Shown here: positions 1 to 8,678 of the stretch, piece after piece
Position numbering within the stretch: position 1 is the first letter of the stretch
Layout of the letters: the number at the start of each line of letters is the position of its first letter
Assembly (NCBI GenBank): GCA_035295125.1
Contig: DATGJP010000008.1
Coordinates: 62,001 to 126,000 of the forward strand
Reading direction: 5' to 3'
Source of the DNA: JAICMB01 sp035295125
Lineage (GTDB): Bacteria; Acidobacteriota; Terriglobia; Bryobacterales; Bryobacteraceae
DNA length: 64,000 bases
Translations under genes and position numbers: made by a program
The notes under the pieces: model-generated
Seen by the model: the letters and a program-made list of their open reading frames with translations, nothing else
Databases searched by the model: none
What the model was told of the DNA's origin: nothing

Positions 1-239
1 CGCCGGAGATTGCGGCGCAGCTTGCCGAGCGGATTAGCGAGGACAGTTTGACGGCACGTGAGATCGGGGTGCTTAAAGAGGTCGCCGGCGGCAATCGGAA
101 TCGGGATATCGCGGAACTACTGCATATTTCAGAAGAGACGGTTAAGGTTCATCTCAAGCACATCATGGACAAGCTGGGCGCGAAAGATCGGACCCAGGCG
201 ATCGCCATTGCAGTGCGGCGGGGAATTATTCAGCTTTAG
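1..239 (+). CDS. LuxR/NarL-type response regulator, C-terminal part
   Basis: The frame is open from the left edge (codons begin at base 3) to a TAG at 237-239, so only about the last 78 residues are here. They form a LuxR-type helix-turn-helix: LTAREIGVLKEVAGGNRN opens the domain, and SEETVKVHLKHI is the recognition-helix region, followed by KLGAKDRTQA. This spacing is typical of NarL/FixJ response regulators, where the domain binds DNA after phosphorylation of an N-terminal receiver, which would lie outside the window. A TTG at 48 is not the real start, because the conserved frame continues upstream of it. The family call is firm; the target genes and partner kinase are unknown. Confidence 0.85.
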   Translation, partial: PEIAAQLAERISEDSLTAREIGVLKEVAGGNRNRDIAELLHISEETVKVHLKHIMDKLGAKDRTQAIAIAVRRGIIQL

Positions 240-304
240 TCGGCTTTGGAGATTGTGGAAGGCTGGATTTCCGCGGCAGCTAAATTCCAAGAGTGAGGCA
301 ACAA

Positions 305-696
305 GTGGCACAGAGCAACCTGTCTGATTTTCTCGCCGCGGAGCGTACCTTCCTTGCCTGGATTCGCACCGGACTGGCGCTCTCGGATTCGGTTTCGTGA
401 TCGCCCGGTTTGGACTGTTTCTACGAGTGATGGGGATTGAGCACGGCAACGTCCGTCTCGCCCCTCTCGGCTCGCCCTGGTTTGGAGCAACGCTCACCTT
501 TTCGGGCGCTTTGGCCCTGATTTGGAGTACGTGGAGTTACGTTCGTTTGATTCGCGCACTCAAGCGAGGAGAGACCGAATTTTCGCATGGGTCCACTTTA
601 GCGGTCACGGTCGCGGTGCTTCTCGCGATTGTCGGTCTGGCCCTAACAGCGCATTTACTGTTGGTCAACGGTGCTGCCGCGCAGCCCACCCAGTAG
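305..696 (+). pseudogene. DUF202 (YidH-like) membrane protein, frameshifted
   Basis: Starting at GTG 305, the first frame reads a typical DUF202 opening, LAAERTFLAWIRTGLAL, and then runs into a TGA at 398-400. The continuation GFGFVIARFGLFLR is in another frame, so one base is missing near 383, between the codons for LAL and GFGF. The downstream frame (open from GTG 397) goes on for 99 residues with two more hydrophobic segments, the usual DUF202 layout of three membrane helices. Function of the family is unknown. The gene follows the LuxR regulator by 65 bases. Either it is a recent pseudogene or the deletion is a base-calling error; the high conservation on both sides of the break suits an error or a very recent mutation. 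Confidence 0.75.
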
Positions 697-991
697 ACAA
701 CCATGTTGCAGAAGGCAGGATTCGAGATGCGCTCGTGTAAGCTGCCCCAGGCCGTCGCGAAGTCCTTCACAACCGTCTCCTTCGCGTCGTTAGAATTGAA
801 CCCCACATGAGGTCGACAAGCGTTCCAGTCCACTTCACTTTTACGAATTCAAGCTGCAACTGATTCTCTCAGTGGTGGAGCAGCCCTTCAGCCTGTCTTT
901 CGACAGCACCAGAACGCGCAGGGCGAAACCGCGCCTGCATCACCTTGATTGCGCCGATGCCGCTTTGTCGAGCGGTTAGGTGCGACAGCAC
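697..991. other. intergenic region, no gene seen
   Basis: This stretch lies between the 3' ends of the DUF202 gene and the PQQ-repeat gene, which converge. The only recognisable content is a family 1 palindromic repeat at 874-944. The short frames crossing it match no family I know. A rightward or leftward terminator might be formed by the repeat stems, but there is no T-run to support that. Confidence 0.5.
874..944 (-). repeat. family 1 palindromic repeat, copy 1
   Basis: The ends are GGTGGAGCAG and CTGCATCACC, nearly inverted copies of each other. Inside are the family core GGCGAAACCGCGCC (minus-strand reading GGCGCGGTTTCGCC) and a small stem CTGTC-TTTC-GACAG. On the minus strand it reads in the same direction as the copies at 22.5 and 27.1 kb. 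It sits between two convergent genes. Confidence 0.65.
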
Positions 992-2287
992 TCACATCAA
1001 CGCGTACACATTCCCGTCCGTACTGCCGAAATAAATGACACCGTTATCGATAACCGGCGATGACAGTATGGAGCCCGCCGCCAGATACCTCGCAACGCCA
1101 ATCACCATGTCATCGTAGAAATTGCGGGTCATCATCTTGCCAAAATCGATCTTACCGTCGGGCTTCGAAAGTGACGCCACATTCCGCTTGGAAGCCTCGG
1201 TCTGAAACTCCCACAGAGCTTCGTGGGTCTTTTCGTCGAGCGCAAGCAGCTTGCCGCCGAACGTGCCCACATACACGGTACCGCCGGCGATCGCAGGCGA
1301 TGAATAGACCGGGAATTTCGCATCAATCGTTGCCACGTCCGCACCGGTCCCGGCTTCGACAATCCGGAGAAGCCCAGAGTCGGATGTGCCAAAGTAGACC
1401 TTGCCTTCGTGCACCGCCGGCGATGGCAGAACCCACGATCCCCCATTCGAAACGGCCCACTTCCGCGTGCCCGTCTTGGCGTCGATGGCGTAAACGTTCG
1501 AATCGCGGCATCCGACGTAAACGGTTCCGCCGGAAACGGCCGCCGAGGATTGGAACCCCTGCTGATTGCCGGTCTGGGGGTCGAAACCGGCCTGGAAATG
1601 CCACTTGAGTTTACCCGAAGCCGCCTCGATCGCGTACAGCATGCTGTCCCACGAACCGAGATAAAGCGTACCGTCCGCGATGGCGGGCGAGGCATGCACG
1701 ACATCGCCGGTTCGAAACTTCCATTTCAAAGCGCCGGTCGCCGCATCGACCGAGTAAATGTAATGATCGCCGCTTCCGAAGTAGACGGCGCCGTTGAACA
1801 CCGCGGGTGAGGAAAGATAAAAGTCCCACGGGTCTGGGCTCGTTTCGCCCGACGGATGCAACCCGTGAAGGTTCTTATGCGAGAAGCGGCGCTCGCCATC
1901 CGTCTCAAATTTCCATTTCATTTTGCCGGTCTCGGCATCCAGAGCATACATGTTGCCGTCATAGCTCAAGAAGTAGACCAGCCCGGCGGCAACGGCGGGC
2001 GATGAAGTGATGGAACTGTCGGTCGCAAATTTCCATTTTTGCTTGCCGGTTTGAACGTCGATTGCGTAGAGGTTCTGATCCGTGCTCCCTGCATAGACAA
2101 GGCCATACGCGATGGCGGGAGAGGAAATCACCTGTCCGCCAGTCGCAAATTGCCACTTCACCTTGGGAGCATGGCGAGAGGCTGTTCCTGAATAAACACC
2201 CGTGTGATCGAGTCCGCCGCGAAACGTGGGCTGGTTCTGGGCCTGGGCTGCAGCGCAGGCCAGAAATACGAGCAAAATGCGGCTCAT
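992..2287 (-). CDS. exported PQQ-repeat (BamB-like) beta-propeller protein
   Basis: From ATG 2287 the protein is 431 residues and opens with a signal peptide (MSRILLVFLACAAAQAQ). The longer open frame to 2356 adds 23 residues before this signal, so the internal ATG is preferred. The rest is a chain of PQQ-type blades with the recurring pattern SSPAVAAGLVYFLSYDGNMYALD and tails such as GKMKWKFETD; roughly seven or eight blades can be counted. Such propellers resemble BamB or the beta-propeller of quinoproteins, but the catalytic features of a PQQ dehydrogenase are not visible, so a scaffold or binding role outside the cytoplasm is more likely. It is the only minus-strand gene in this part and has no operon partner. 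Confidence 0.85.
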   Translation of the reverse strand: MSRILLVFLACAAAQAQNQPTFRGGLDHTGVYSGTASRHAPKVKWQFATGGQVISSPAIAYGLVYAGSTDQNLYAIDVQTGKQKWKFATDSSITSSPAVAAGLVYFLSYDGNMYALDAETGKMKWKFETDGERRFSHKNLHGLHPSGETSPDPWDFYLSSPAVFNGAVYFGSGDHYIYSVDAATGALKWKFRTGDVVHASPAIADGTLYLGSWDSMLYAIEAASGKLKWHFQAGFDPQTGNQQGFQSSAAVSGGTVYVGCRDSNVYAIDAKTGTRKWAVSNGGSWVLPSPAVHEGKVYFGTSDSGLLRIVEAGTGADVATIDAKFPVYSSPAIAGGTVYVGTFGGKLLALDEKTHEALWEFQTEASKRNVASLSKPDGKIDFGKMMTRNFYDDMVIGVARYLAAGSILSSPVIDNGVIYFGSTDGNVYALM

Positions 2288-2412
2288 GCTCCGATTGTAG
2301 GACTGGCAGCGCACGCTGGTTTTCGCCTGGTTCTTTACTATTGCCGGACCAGCCATCTCTCGTGTACCTTGAACTCTGTAGATTCGAATCCCGGAGCCTC
2401 TTCAACCCCGAA

Positions 2413-2910
2413 ATGTGGACCCTACCGAACCCTCGTGAGCTTGTCGCCCAAATGTTTCAGGGTGTCGCGCTGGTTCTAGGTATTCCCTCACTGATCCTGT
2501 TTGCATACCTGGCCTGGGGAGCGATACAGCTTCACATGGTGGCGCCACCAAAGGCGATATCTCAGTCGCCGGTTGGGAATCCGATCATCGACCTCTTGAC
2601 TGCAGCCGCGGCGTTGTTCGTCAAGAGCGTTTCCCTCGTTGGAAGCGCGGCCGAATGGGCGATCCGAATTGCAGCCGTAGCGTTGTTTTTGCTCACCGCA
2701 GTCGCCGCCGTTCTGTTCGCAATTGCGCGAGGCCTTCACGCAGGACGCGCATGGGCGCGGATACTAGGCATTGTTGTGGCGTTGGCGCCCCTCATGTCTT
2801 CTATACTGATCGTGACTTCGTTCCGCAGGCCGCTGCCCATGGCGATAGGGACGGCCGGCGCCATCCTGGCGGGCTACGCAATCTGGGTTCTGGGCTGGCG
2901 GTTCGCCTGA
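2413..2910 (+). CDS. small multi-pass membrane protein, unknown
   Basis: From ATG 2413 (MWTLPNPRELVAQMF) the product has 165 residues. It has four hydrophobic stretches: VALVLGIPSLILFAYLAW, a weaker one around AAALFVKSVSLVG, IAAVALFLLTAVAAVLFAI, and ILGIVVALAPLMSSILIV, with a last one near AILAGYAIWVLGW. The open frame continues upstream to 2062, but that part is antisense to the propeller gene and looks unlike protein. I do not recognise the family; it resembles the small membrane proteins often found in acidobacteria. It is divergent from the propeller gene, with 125 bases between starts. Confidence 0.6.
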   Translation: MWTLPNPRELVAQMFQGVALVLGIPSLILFAYLAWGAIQLHMVAPPKAISQSPVGNPIIDLLTAAAALFVKSVSLVGSAAEWAIRIAAVALFLLTAVAAVLFAIARGLHAGRAWARILGIVVALAPLMSSILIVTSFRRPLPMAIGTAGAILAGYAIWVLGWRFA

Positions 2911-3078
2911 TCGTAAGTCGGGATCTCGGAACGGCCGGCAACCGCATTTCCGCGCCCCACCTTGGGCAAATCAACAGGCTACTCAATTACGGCGGGTGTA
3001 AAACGACACCATGGATTGACAACCTTCCCGATCCGGTTCATGCTTGAGCCGGAAACATACAACGCTTGGTGGACTATC

Positions 3079-3519
3079 ATGAACAGGTTTCTGATTACTT
3101 CCGCCTTCAGCGTGCTGGTGCTCGCCGCAAGCACCTTCACTGGCCTCGCCCTGTACCGTGAGCGAGTTTTTGCTGCGAATCCGAATAACTGGGAAACCGA
3201 CTATCGTCAGATCCATAACCTCGCCGATTTTAGCGCCGAGCCCGCCGGCCTCGGAATGACTTCATACAGCTATGTCGCGGACGGCCGGCGCCACTACTTC
3301 GCCGGCGGACCCTTCATGCGGGGGAGCGTGTCAACCCTGGTGCTCGACGCAAATCCCGGCCAACCCGGCTATGCCGAAGTCTGGACTTCATACGTAAAAC
3401 CCTGGGGCATCTATCACCGCCGCCTCGGCCGGGGTGGCCTCACCCTGATCGCTCCACGTCAGCGTTGGGTGGTCCACCTGCCGTCGGAAATCACCACTTC
3501 TCGTCCACCCATCACGTAA
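3079..3519 (+). CDS. small exported protein, unknown
   Basis: ATG 3079 gives 146 residues beginning MNRFLITSAFSVLVLAAS, a signal peptide or single anchor. The body (NWETDYRQIHNLADFSAEP, later YFAGGPFMRGSVSTLV) matches no family I know. An upstream in-frame start at 2962 would put 39 unlikely residues before the signal. The last 25 residues (PRQRWVVHLPSEITTSRPP) are basic and look out of character, so the true C-terminus could have been lost to a frameshift. Low certainty about extent. Confidence 0.45.
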   Translation: MNRFLITSAFSVLVLAASTFTGLALYRERVFAANPNNWETDYRQIHNLADFSAEPAGLGMTSYSYVADGRRHYFAGGPFMRGSVSTLVLDANPGQPGYAEVWTSYVKPWGIYHRRLGRGGLTLIAPRQRWVVHLPSEITTSRPPIT

Positions 3520-4173
3520 AGGGTGGCGGAGGCACGGCGTCTCGGCTTCGCGTCGCGGATTGCACTCAAGCGAGCGCGGATCGCATTTCCTGTGTCGAAC
3601 AACGGAAGCCCTCCGCTCGACGCGAAACATCAAGTCGACCTCTTCGTTCCTTGTAACCACACGTTACCTGAGCGCCGCACTCATGCTAAACCCACGGCGC
3701 CAGGAGTTCTAACCGTTTAAGAGGGTGCCGTGGCAATTCCTTTGCCCATGGCAGACCTCTTTGTTGAGGGCTTGGATCTACAAGCGGGCGAAGACCAAGG
3801 GCCTGCCGAGGGATTGGTTGAGATCGAGTTGCAACAAGCAGAAATTTCACTCGCCGATTCTGCTGGCGACACCGTTTGATTCGGTTCGAAGCACAGGCGC
3901 GATCGGGTGTTGCACGCTGTCCTAGATTTTTCGGAACCGGAATCGGAGTGGAATCGCGGAATTTAGCGGTCAACGGTGACAACGTCAGGCGATTCGAGCC
4001 TTCGAAGAACGGACCGTTGTTCCAAGATGCCCGCCGACCCCACCATGGCCTGGCAATTGCTGCCGAATTTGTTTGGGCCTCACCGCGAGCGCGGGAAGGC
4101 GGGTAGGAATGAATGCTCAGGATCGATCCTGTCAAAACCAAAAGCAGGTGGCGAACGCTGAACACGCAACTTT
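3520..4173. other. 654-base gap without a convincing gene
   Basis: Several short frames cross this gap on both strands, the longest being 176 residues on the minus strand (3686-4216), but none shows a domain, a signal peptide or a plausible amino-acid pattern. I looked for a remnant of the LigD 3'-phosphoesterase domain or of Ku, which would be natural upstream of the ligase gene, and found neither. No family 1 or family 2 repeat is present. The gap may hold the ligD promoter or the remains of a decayed gene. Confidence 0.45.
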
Positions 4174-6171
4174 TTGCGGCGAGCGGTTCTAGCGGCGATT
4201 CCCTTAGTGGCCACAACGGAGGCTAGGTTGATCGCTGCCAAGAGTCGAAATCCGCTCAGCGCTACCGCAAAACTCCACCGGGGAAGAGCCCGTCCGTTCG
4301 TACACACGACTGCCGAGCTAATGGCGCTTTATCCCGACGTCCAGCTTGCGACACTCGTGGATGCGGTTCCTGAGGGGGAGAACTGGGTTCACGAGACGAA
4401 ATTCGATGGTTACCGGCTACTCGGTTTTCGGGCGGGGCAGGACGTCAGGCTGATCACGCGAAACGGGAAGGATTGGACCGGAAGCTTTCCTTCCCTGTCG
4501 GCGGCCCTTTCTGATCTAACCGCGAACGACGCGGTGTTGGACATGGAAGCTGTGGTTCTCGACCGTCACGGAAAGAGTCACTTCCAATCGTTGCAAAATG
4601 CTTTGGGTGAAGGCGGCGATCGCACGCAAATCGTCGCCTACGTCTTCGATCTTCTTTATCTCGACCGAGAAGATTTGACGACTCTGCCCTTGGTAAAGCG
4701 CAAGGAAAAGCTCAAGGCGCTTCTCGGAACGTCTGGCACTCTCCGGTACAGCGGCCACGTCATGGGCCACGGCGAAAAGATGTTCGCAAAGGCTTGCAAA
4801 GCTGGGTTGGAGGGCATTATTTCAAAGCAGGCCGATGCCCCGTATGTCGCCGGCCGCAGCAAGAGTTGGCTCAAAATCAAATGCTCTTTACGCCAGGAAT
4901 TCATTGTCGTCGGATTCAGTGATCCCCGTAAAGGCGAACGCGCTTTGGGCGCACTCTATCTCGGCTATCAGCAGAATGGCGCGCTTCAGTACGCGGGGAA
5001 AGTCGGCACGGGGTTCACGATGAAGAGCGCCCGCGAGCTGACGGATCGCCTGACGAAGCTTTCAGTCGCGAAGCCCGTGCTAAGCCGGGCAGAAACAGCC
5101 GGACTGGGCGCGGGTGAGTGGCAGGCGGTTCATTGGGTGAAGCCAATCCTGTTGTGCGAAGTTTCGTTTACCGAATGGACTGCGGACGGACGCATTCGGC
5201 ACCCATCTTTTCAAGGCGTGCGGGAAGACAAGAGTGCGTCTCAAGTCAAGAAGGAGACTCCTGTGGCGGCAGCAACCAAAGTGGCAACAAGAGAAGGCAC
5301 GAAGGTGGAAAACCTCGTCCTCCATGGAATCACGATTACTCATCCCGGCCGCGTCATCTCCGATACCGGCCATATCACGAAGGGCGAACTTGCCGAGTAT
5401 TATGCGACGGTCGCGCCCTTAATGTTGCCGCAAATTGTGCGGCATCCGCTCAGTCTCCTGCGTTGTCCGTCGGGAGTCGATAAGCAGTGCTTCTTCCAAC
5501 GAAACCCCGGAAAAGGTCTTGGCGCCGACGTTCGTCCTTTTGAGTTCCACAACAAAGGCAAGAAGTTCGAATATCTGTACATCGAAGACGAAAGAGGACT
5601 TCTGGAAGTAGTCCAAATGGGCGCCGTCGAGATTCATCCCTGGGGTGCCTCGATCGAATCGATCGATTGCCCTGACCGCATGATTTTCGATCTTGACCCG
5701 GCTCCCGAAGTCCCCTTTGAGGCTTTGAAACTCGCCGCGCGAGACCTTCGACAGCGCTTACGCAGAAAGGGCCTGGAGTCGTCGCTCAAATGCACGGGAG
5801 GGAAAGGCCTGCATGTGACTGTTCCGTTGGCAGCCAAAAATTCCTGGGCGACCGTGAAACGCTTTGCGGCGACGGTAGCGGATGAAATGGTAGCCGCGGC
5901 ACCCGAGGCTTATGTCGCGACCATGAGCAAAGCCAAGCGCACGGGCAGGATCTTCATAGATTATTTCCGGAATGATTACACGGCGACAGCGATTGCCGAC
6001 TACGCGGTTCGAGCACGCCCGGGGGCCCCTGTGGCCTCACCGATTGACTGGAAAGAACTGAAGGATCTGGGATCGGCCAGTCAATTCACGATGAAAGATG
6101 TCCTGGCCCGATTGAAGCGGACGAAGAAGGCACCGCCCGCACTTTCGCCTCAGACCATTCCGCGCGATTAA
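4174..6171 (+). CDS. ligD: ATP-dependent DNA ligase D lacking the nuclease domain (LIG-POL)
   Basis: LigD joins double-strand breaks in bacterial non-homologous end joining, normally with Ku. The ligase domain comes first (residues about 50-360): the adenylation motif is KFDGYR with its lysine at residue 76, EGIISKQADAPYV is motif IV, and SWLKIKC is motif V. The primase-polymerase domain follows (about 385-650), with TGHITKGELAEYYATV, the metal-binding DLD in MIFDLDPAP, and IFIDYFRND. No 3'-phosphoesterase domain is present at either end or between the domains. The frame opens with TTG 4174; GTG 4207 or ATG 4321 are possible later starts, and 4321 would keep the whole ligase core. The next gene follows five bases after the stop. 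No Ku gene lies in the window. Confidence 0.9.
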   Translation: MRRAVLAAIPLVATTEARLIAAKSRNPLSATAKLHRGRARPFVHTTAELMALYPDVQLATLVDAVPEGENWVHETKFDGYRLLGFRAGQDVRLITRNGKDWTGSFPSLSAALSDLTANDAVLDMEAVVLDRHGKSHFQSLQNALGEGGDRTQIVAYVFDLLYLDREDLTTLPLVKRKEKLKALLGTSGTLRYSGHVMGHGEKMFAKACKAGLEGIISKQADAPYVAGRSKSWLKIKCSLRQEFIVVGFSDPRKGERALGALYLGYQQNGALQYAGKVGTGFTMKSARELTDRLTKLSVAKPVLSRAETAGLGAGEWQAVHWVKPILLCEVSFTEWTADGRIRHPSFQGVREDKSASQVKKETPVAAATKVATREGTKVENLVLHGITITHPGRVISDTGHITKGELAEYYATVAPLMLPQIVRHPLSLLRCPSGVDKQCFFQRNPGKGLGADVRPFEFHNKGKKFEYLYIEDERGLLEVVQMGAVEIHPWGASIESIDCPDRMIFDLDPAPEVPFEALKLAARDLRQRLRRKGLESSLKCTGGKGLHVTVPLAAKNSWATVKRFAATVADEMVAAAPEAYVATMSKAKRTGRIFIDYFRNDYTATAIADYAVRARPGAPVASPIDWKELKDLGSASQFTMKDVLARLKRTKKAPPALSPQTIPRD

Positions 6172-6176
6172 AGCCT

Positions 6177-6788
6177 ATGCCATCCGCTCAGGCTCCTCAC
6201 TATTCGCCGGCTGTACTGATTCTCATTGATGTCATCAATCATTTCGAGTTTCCGGATGGCAGAAAGCTGCTCCGCCAGGCGCTACCAATCGCACCACGGC
6301 TTGTTCGCCTGAAGAAACGCGCCCAAGCCGCAGGGTTGTCGACAATCTATGTAAACGACAATTTCGGTCAGTGGCGGTCGGATGTCTCCAAGCTCCTCGA
6401 CTACTGCATCAGGCCGGACGCGATTGGAAAATCGTTCGTTGAGCAGATCCAACCCCACAAGAACGACTACTTCGTTTTGAAACCGATGCACTCCGGCTTC
6501 TATCAAACTCCGCTGGAGATCCTGCTGCGCTATTTGGACGCGTCTCGGTTGGTGCTGTGCGGTCTCGCCACCAACAGTTGTATCGTCTGCACTGCGCACG
6601 ATGCCAGGATGCGGGAGTTCGAACTGTATGTGCCATCCGATTGCTCAGCCGCACGCACGGCGAGGGAGCATCGGCAGGCCATCGAGCATATCCGGCTCAT
6701 GACGAATGCGAGAGTCGGCCGGTCCGGTTCGCTGCGGCTGAACGAAATTGGCGAAGGGCACGCAAGTGACGATCACAATGGAATATGA
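6177..6788 (+). CDS. isochorismatase-family cysteine hydrolase
   Basis: The 203-residue product has the fold of the isochorismatase/nicotinamidase family. The catalytic Asp is in VLILIDVINHFEFPDG, the Lys lies in KNDYFVLKPMHSGFY, and the nucleophile Cys is in LATNSCIVCTAHDA, after the cis-peptide-type LCGLATNS turn. Family members cleave amide or ether bonds in small molecules such as nicotinamide, isochorismate or ureidoacrylate; the substrate cannot be told here. It starts five bases after ligD and its last bases overlap polX, so the three are probably one transcript. A nicotinamidase role next to DNA repair would be attractive through NAD metabolism, but that is only a guess. Confidence 0.85.
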   Translation: MPSAQAPHYSPAVLILIDVINHFEFPDGRKLLRQALPIAPRLVRLKKRAQAAGLSTIYVNDNFGQWRSDVSKLLDYCIRPDAIGKSFVEQIQPHKNDYFVLKPMHSGFYQTPLEILLRYLDASRLVLCGLATNSCIVCTAHDARMREFELYVPSDCSAARTAREHRQAIEHIRLMTNARVGRSGSLRLNEIGEGHASDDHNGI

Positions 6789-8466
6789 ACCATCGAACTT
6801 AAGCAACGCGGAGATCGCCGATCGCCTTGCCGGTTTGGCGCAGTTGCTCTCGACGCAGAAAGAGAACCCTTATAAGATCAAGGCGTACCAGCGGGCCGCT
6901 GCGAAAATCCGGACGCTTTCAGAGAGTGTTGAAGAGCTGGTCCGTCAGGATTCAGACCTCACCGTTTACGCTGGAATCGGCGAGGCAATCAGCCAGGCGG
7001 TACAGGAAATCGTCCGCACGGGAACTCTTGGAAAGCTCGAGACACTTCGTTCGCAAGCGTCCCCGGAGCTTGCAGGGCTGAGCAACTATCCCCGGCTCGA
7101 TCCGAAGCGTGTGCTCCGCGCATACAAGAAGCTCGGAATCGCGTCTGTGGATGAATTGCGCGCGAAGCTCGAAAGTGGCGAGCTCGAACAAGCGCTCGGC
7201 CCGAGACTCGCCCAGCATGTTCGCCAGGGCGTGACCGAAACGCATGCGATGCTCCTTTACAGAGCTCAGGAATTGCGGCAGGCGGCCGAGGATTTTCTGC
7301 TCGATGTTTGTAGAGTGCGAGCGGCGGAGGCGGTTGGCGATTATCGGCGCCGCGTGGAGACGATTGAAGAACTCTCATTCATCGTCGACACGGACGATTT
7401 CGCGGCGGTGATTGCGCGACTCCAACGATACGGCGGGCGTACTCCTCTCCTCGCATCGACGAGAACAAGCGCGACGTTCTCGCTTTCTTCCGGCATTCTG
7501 TTGCGGATCGATCGAGCCACCGAAGAAAATTGGGGACTGTCGCTGATCAAGTGTACCGGCAGCAAGGCGCATCTTCGTAAATTAACAGCGCTCACTGGCG
7601 GATGGGACGCCGTCAAAGAGGCCGGGCCATTTGTTTCGGAAACCGACTTCTACACGAAGTTCAACCTATCCTTTATTCAACCGGAACTGCGGGAAGGCCG
7701 CGACGAGGTAGAGCGTGCGCGACGCGGAACCCTGCCCCACCTGGTGACGGTGAAGGACATACGCGGCGAGCTGCATGCCCACTCCACATCGAGCGATGGA
7801 TCCAACTCCATTGAACAGATGGCAGTTACGGCACGAGATCTTGGATACGAGTACATCGGAATCACGGATCATTCGCAGAGCCTGAAGATCGCTCGGGGCG
7901 TTCCCATCGAAGATCTGTGGAAGCAGATCCGCTTCATTGATAAGCTGAACTCTCGCTTGGCCGGCATCCGCGTCTTGAAGTCGGCCGAGGTAGATATTCT
8001 GGCAGACGGAACGCTCGACTATCCCGACGAGTTGTTGAAGGAACTCGATTACACCGTTTGCTCCGTGCATTCGCGCTTCGGCCTCGCGAAGCAGCAACAG
8101 ACGGAGCGAATTCTTCGGGCGATGGACAATCGATACTTCGACATTCTCGGACATGCGACGGGCCGGCTGCTTCTGAAACGACCCGGCTATGAGCTGGACA
8201 TGGATCGAATCATTCGTCATGCAAGGCAGTGCGGCTGTTTCTTCGAGATCAATTCCAGTCCGGACCGGCTGGACCTGTCGGCTGAAAACGCTCGTCTGGC
8301 GAGCGAAGCCGGCGTGAAGATTGCGATTTCCACGGATGCGCATAGCACACGCGAATTTGGCGCTGTGCGTTACGGGATCGATGTAGCCCGGCGCGCGGGG
8401 CTCGAACTGTCTTCCGTTCTGAATTGCCTGCCGTGGCCTTCACTTGAGCCACTGTTCCGCCGCTGA
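6778..8466 (+). CDS. polX: PolX-like protein: degenerate polymerase X domain plus intact PHP domain
   Basis: From ATG 6778 the product is 562 residues, the usual length of bacterial PolX (HhH, Pol X core, PHP 3'-5' exonuclease/phosphoesterase). The N-terminal helix-hairpin-helix part is normal (KENPYKIKAYQRAAAKI, YAGIGEAISQAVQEI). The polymerase core is not: the usual GSxRRGxETIxDID is GDYRRRVETIEELS, so the two metal-binding Asp are Glu198 and Ser200, and the third Asp of GxQVDLR is Arg243 (GILLRID). The PHP domain keeps its metal ligands: ELHAHSTSSDG, IGITDHS, VCSVHSRFG, GHATGRLL and STDAHS. I infer a phosphoesterase or nuclease without polymerase activity. Its start overlaps the hydrolase stop. 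An earlier in-frame GTG-type start at 6748 would only add ten residues. Confidence 0.9.
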   Translation: MEYEPSNLSNAEIADRLAGLAQLLSTQKENPYKIKAYQRAAAKIRTLSESVEELVRQDSDLTVYAGIGEAISQAVQEIVRTGTLGKLETLRSQASPELAGLSNYPRLDPKRVLRAYKKLGIASVDELRAKLESGELEQALGPRLAQHVRQGVTETHAMLLYRAQELRQAAEDFLLDVCRVRAAEAVGDYRRRVETIEELSFIVDTDDFAAVIARLQRYGGRTPLLASTRTSATFSLSSGILLRIDRATEENWGLSLIKCTGSKAHLRKLTALTGGWDAVKEAGPFVSETDFYTKFNLSFIQPELREGRDEVERARRGTLPHLVTVKDIRGELHAHSTSSDGSNSIEQMAVTARDLGYEYIGITDHSQSLKIARGVPIEDLWKQIRFIDKLNSRLAGIRVLKSAEVDILADGTLDYPDELLKELDYTVCSVHSRFGLAKQQQTERILRAMDNRYFDILGHATGRLLLKRPGYELDMDRIIRHARQCGCFFEINSSPDRLDLSAENARLASEAGVKIAISTDAHSTREFGAVRYGIDVARRAGLELSSVLNCLPWPSLEPLFRR

Positions 8467-8604
8467 GGTAAAAGGCCAGCTTCGCACGGGAGTGCTCCCC
8501 TCACAGAGGTTCAAACCGCCTTAATGCGCCGCGTCAGCCCCTTGCGTATGGCGAACCTTCGCACCCTTTAGCTTTACTGAACATTTGCTTTAAATCTTCT
8601 GCCT

Positions 8605-8672
8605 TTGACCGGCGGACCCTTTTCCCGTATATTGCGGCTAAGAGATTTGCGTTCTGTCGTAATCGGGAGGTC
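8605..8672 (+). promoter_or_regulatory. sigma-70-like promoter and ribosome site of the TonB receptor gene
   Basis: TTGACC at 8605-8610 and TATATT at 8628-8633 are separated by 17 bases, a good housekeeping match. The ribosome site GGGAGG lies near 8666, about eight bases before the ATG at 8679, which fixes that start. Confidence 0.65.
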
Positions 8673-8678
8673 AATTCC

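Noticed and set aside
2370..2400. tRNA-like stretch GATTCGAATCCCGGAG
   Set aside because: It resembles a T-loop and stem, but no matching acceptor stem, anticodon arm or D-arm can be built around it, and the frame there belongs to the upstream end of a membrane-protein gene region.
3520..4173. remnant of Ku or of the LigD nuclease domain
   Set aside because: I read all six frames for the characteristic motifs and found none.
3686..4216. minus-strand open frame of 176 residues in the gap before ligD
   Set aside because: Composition is rich in R, P and S without any domain, signal peptide or ribosome site; it looks like a chance open frame in GC-rich DNA.
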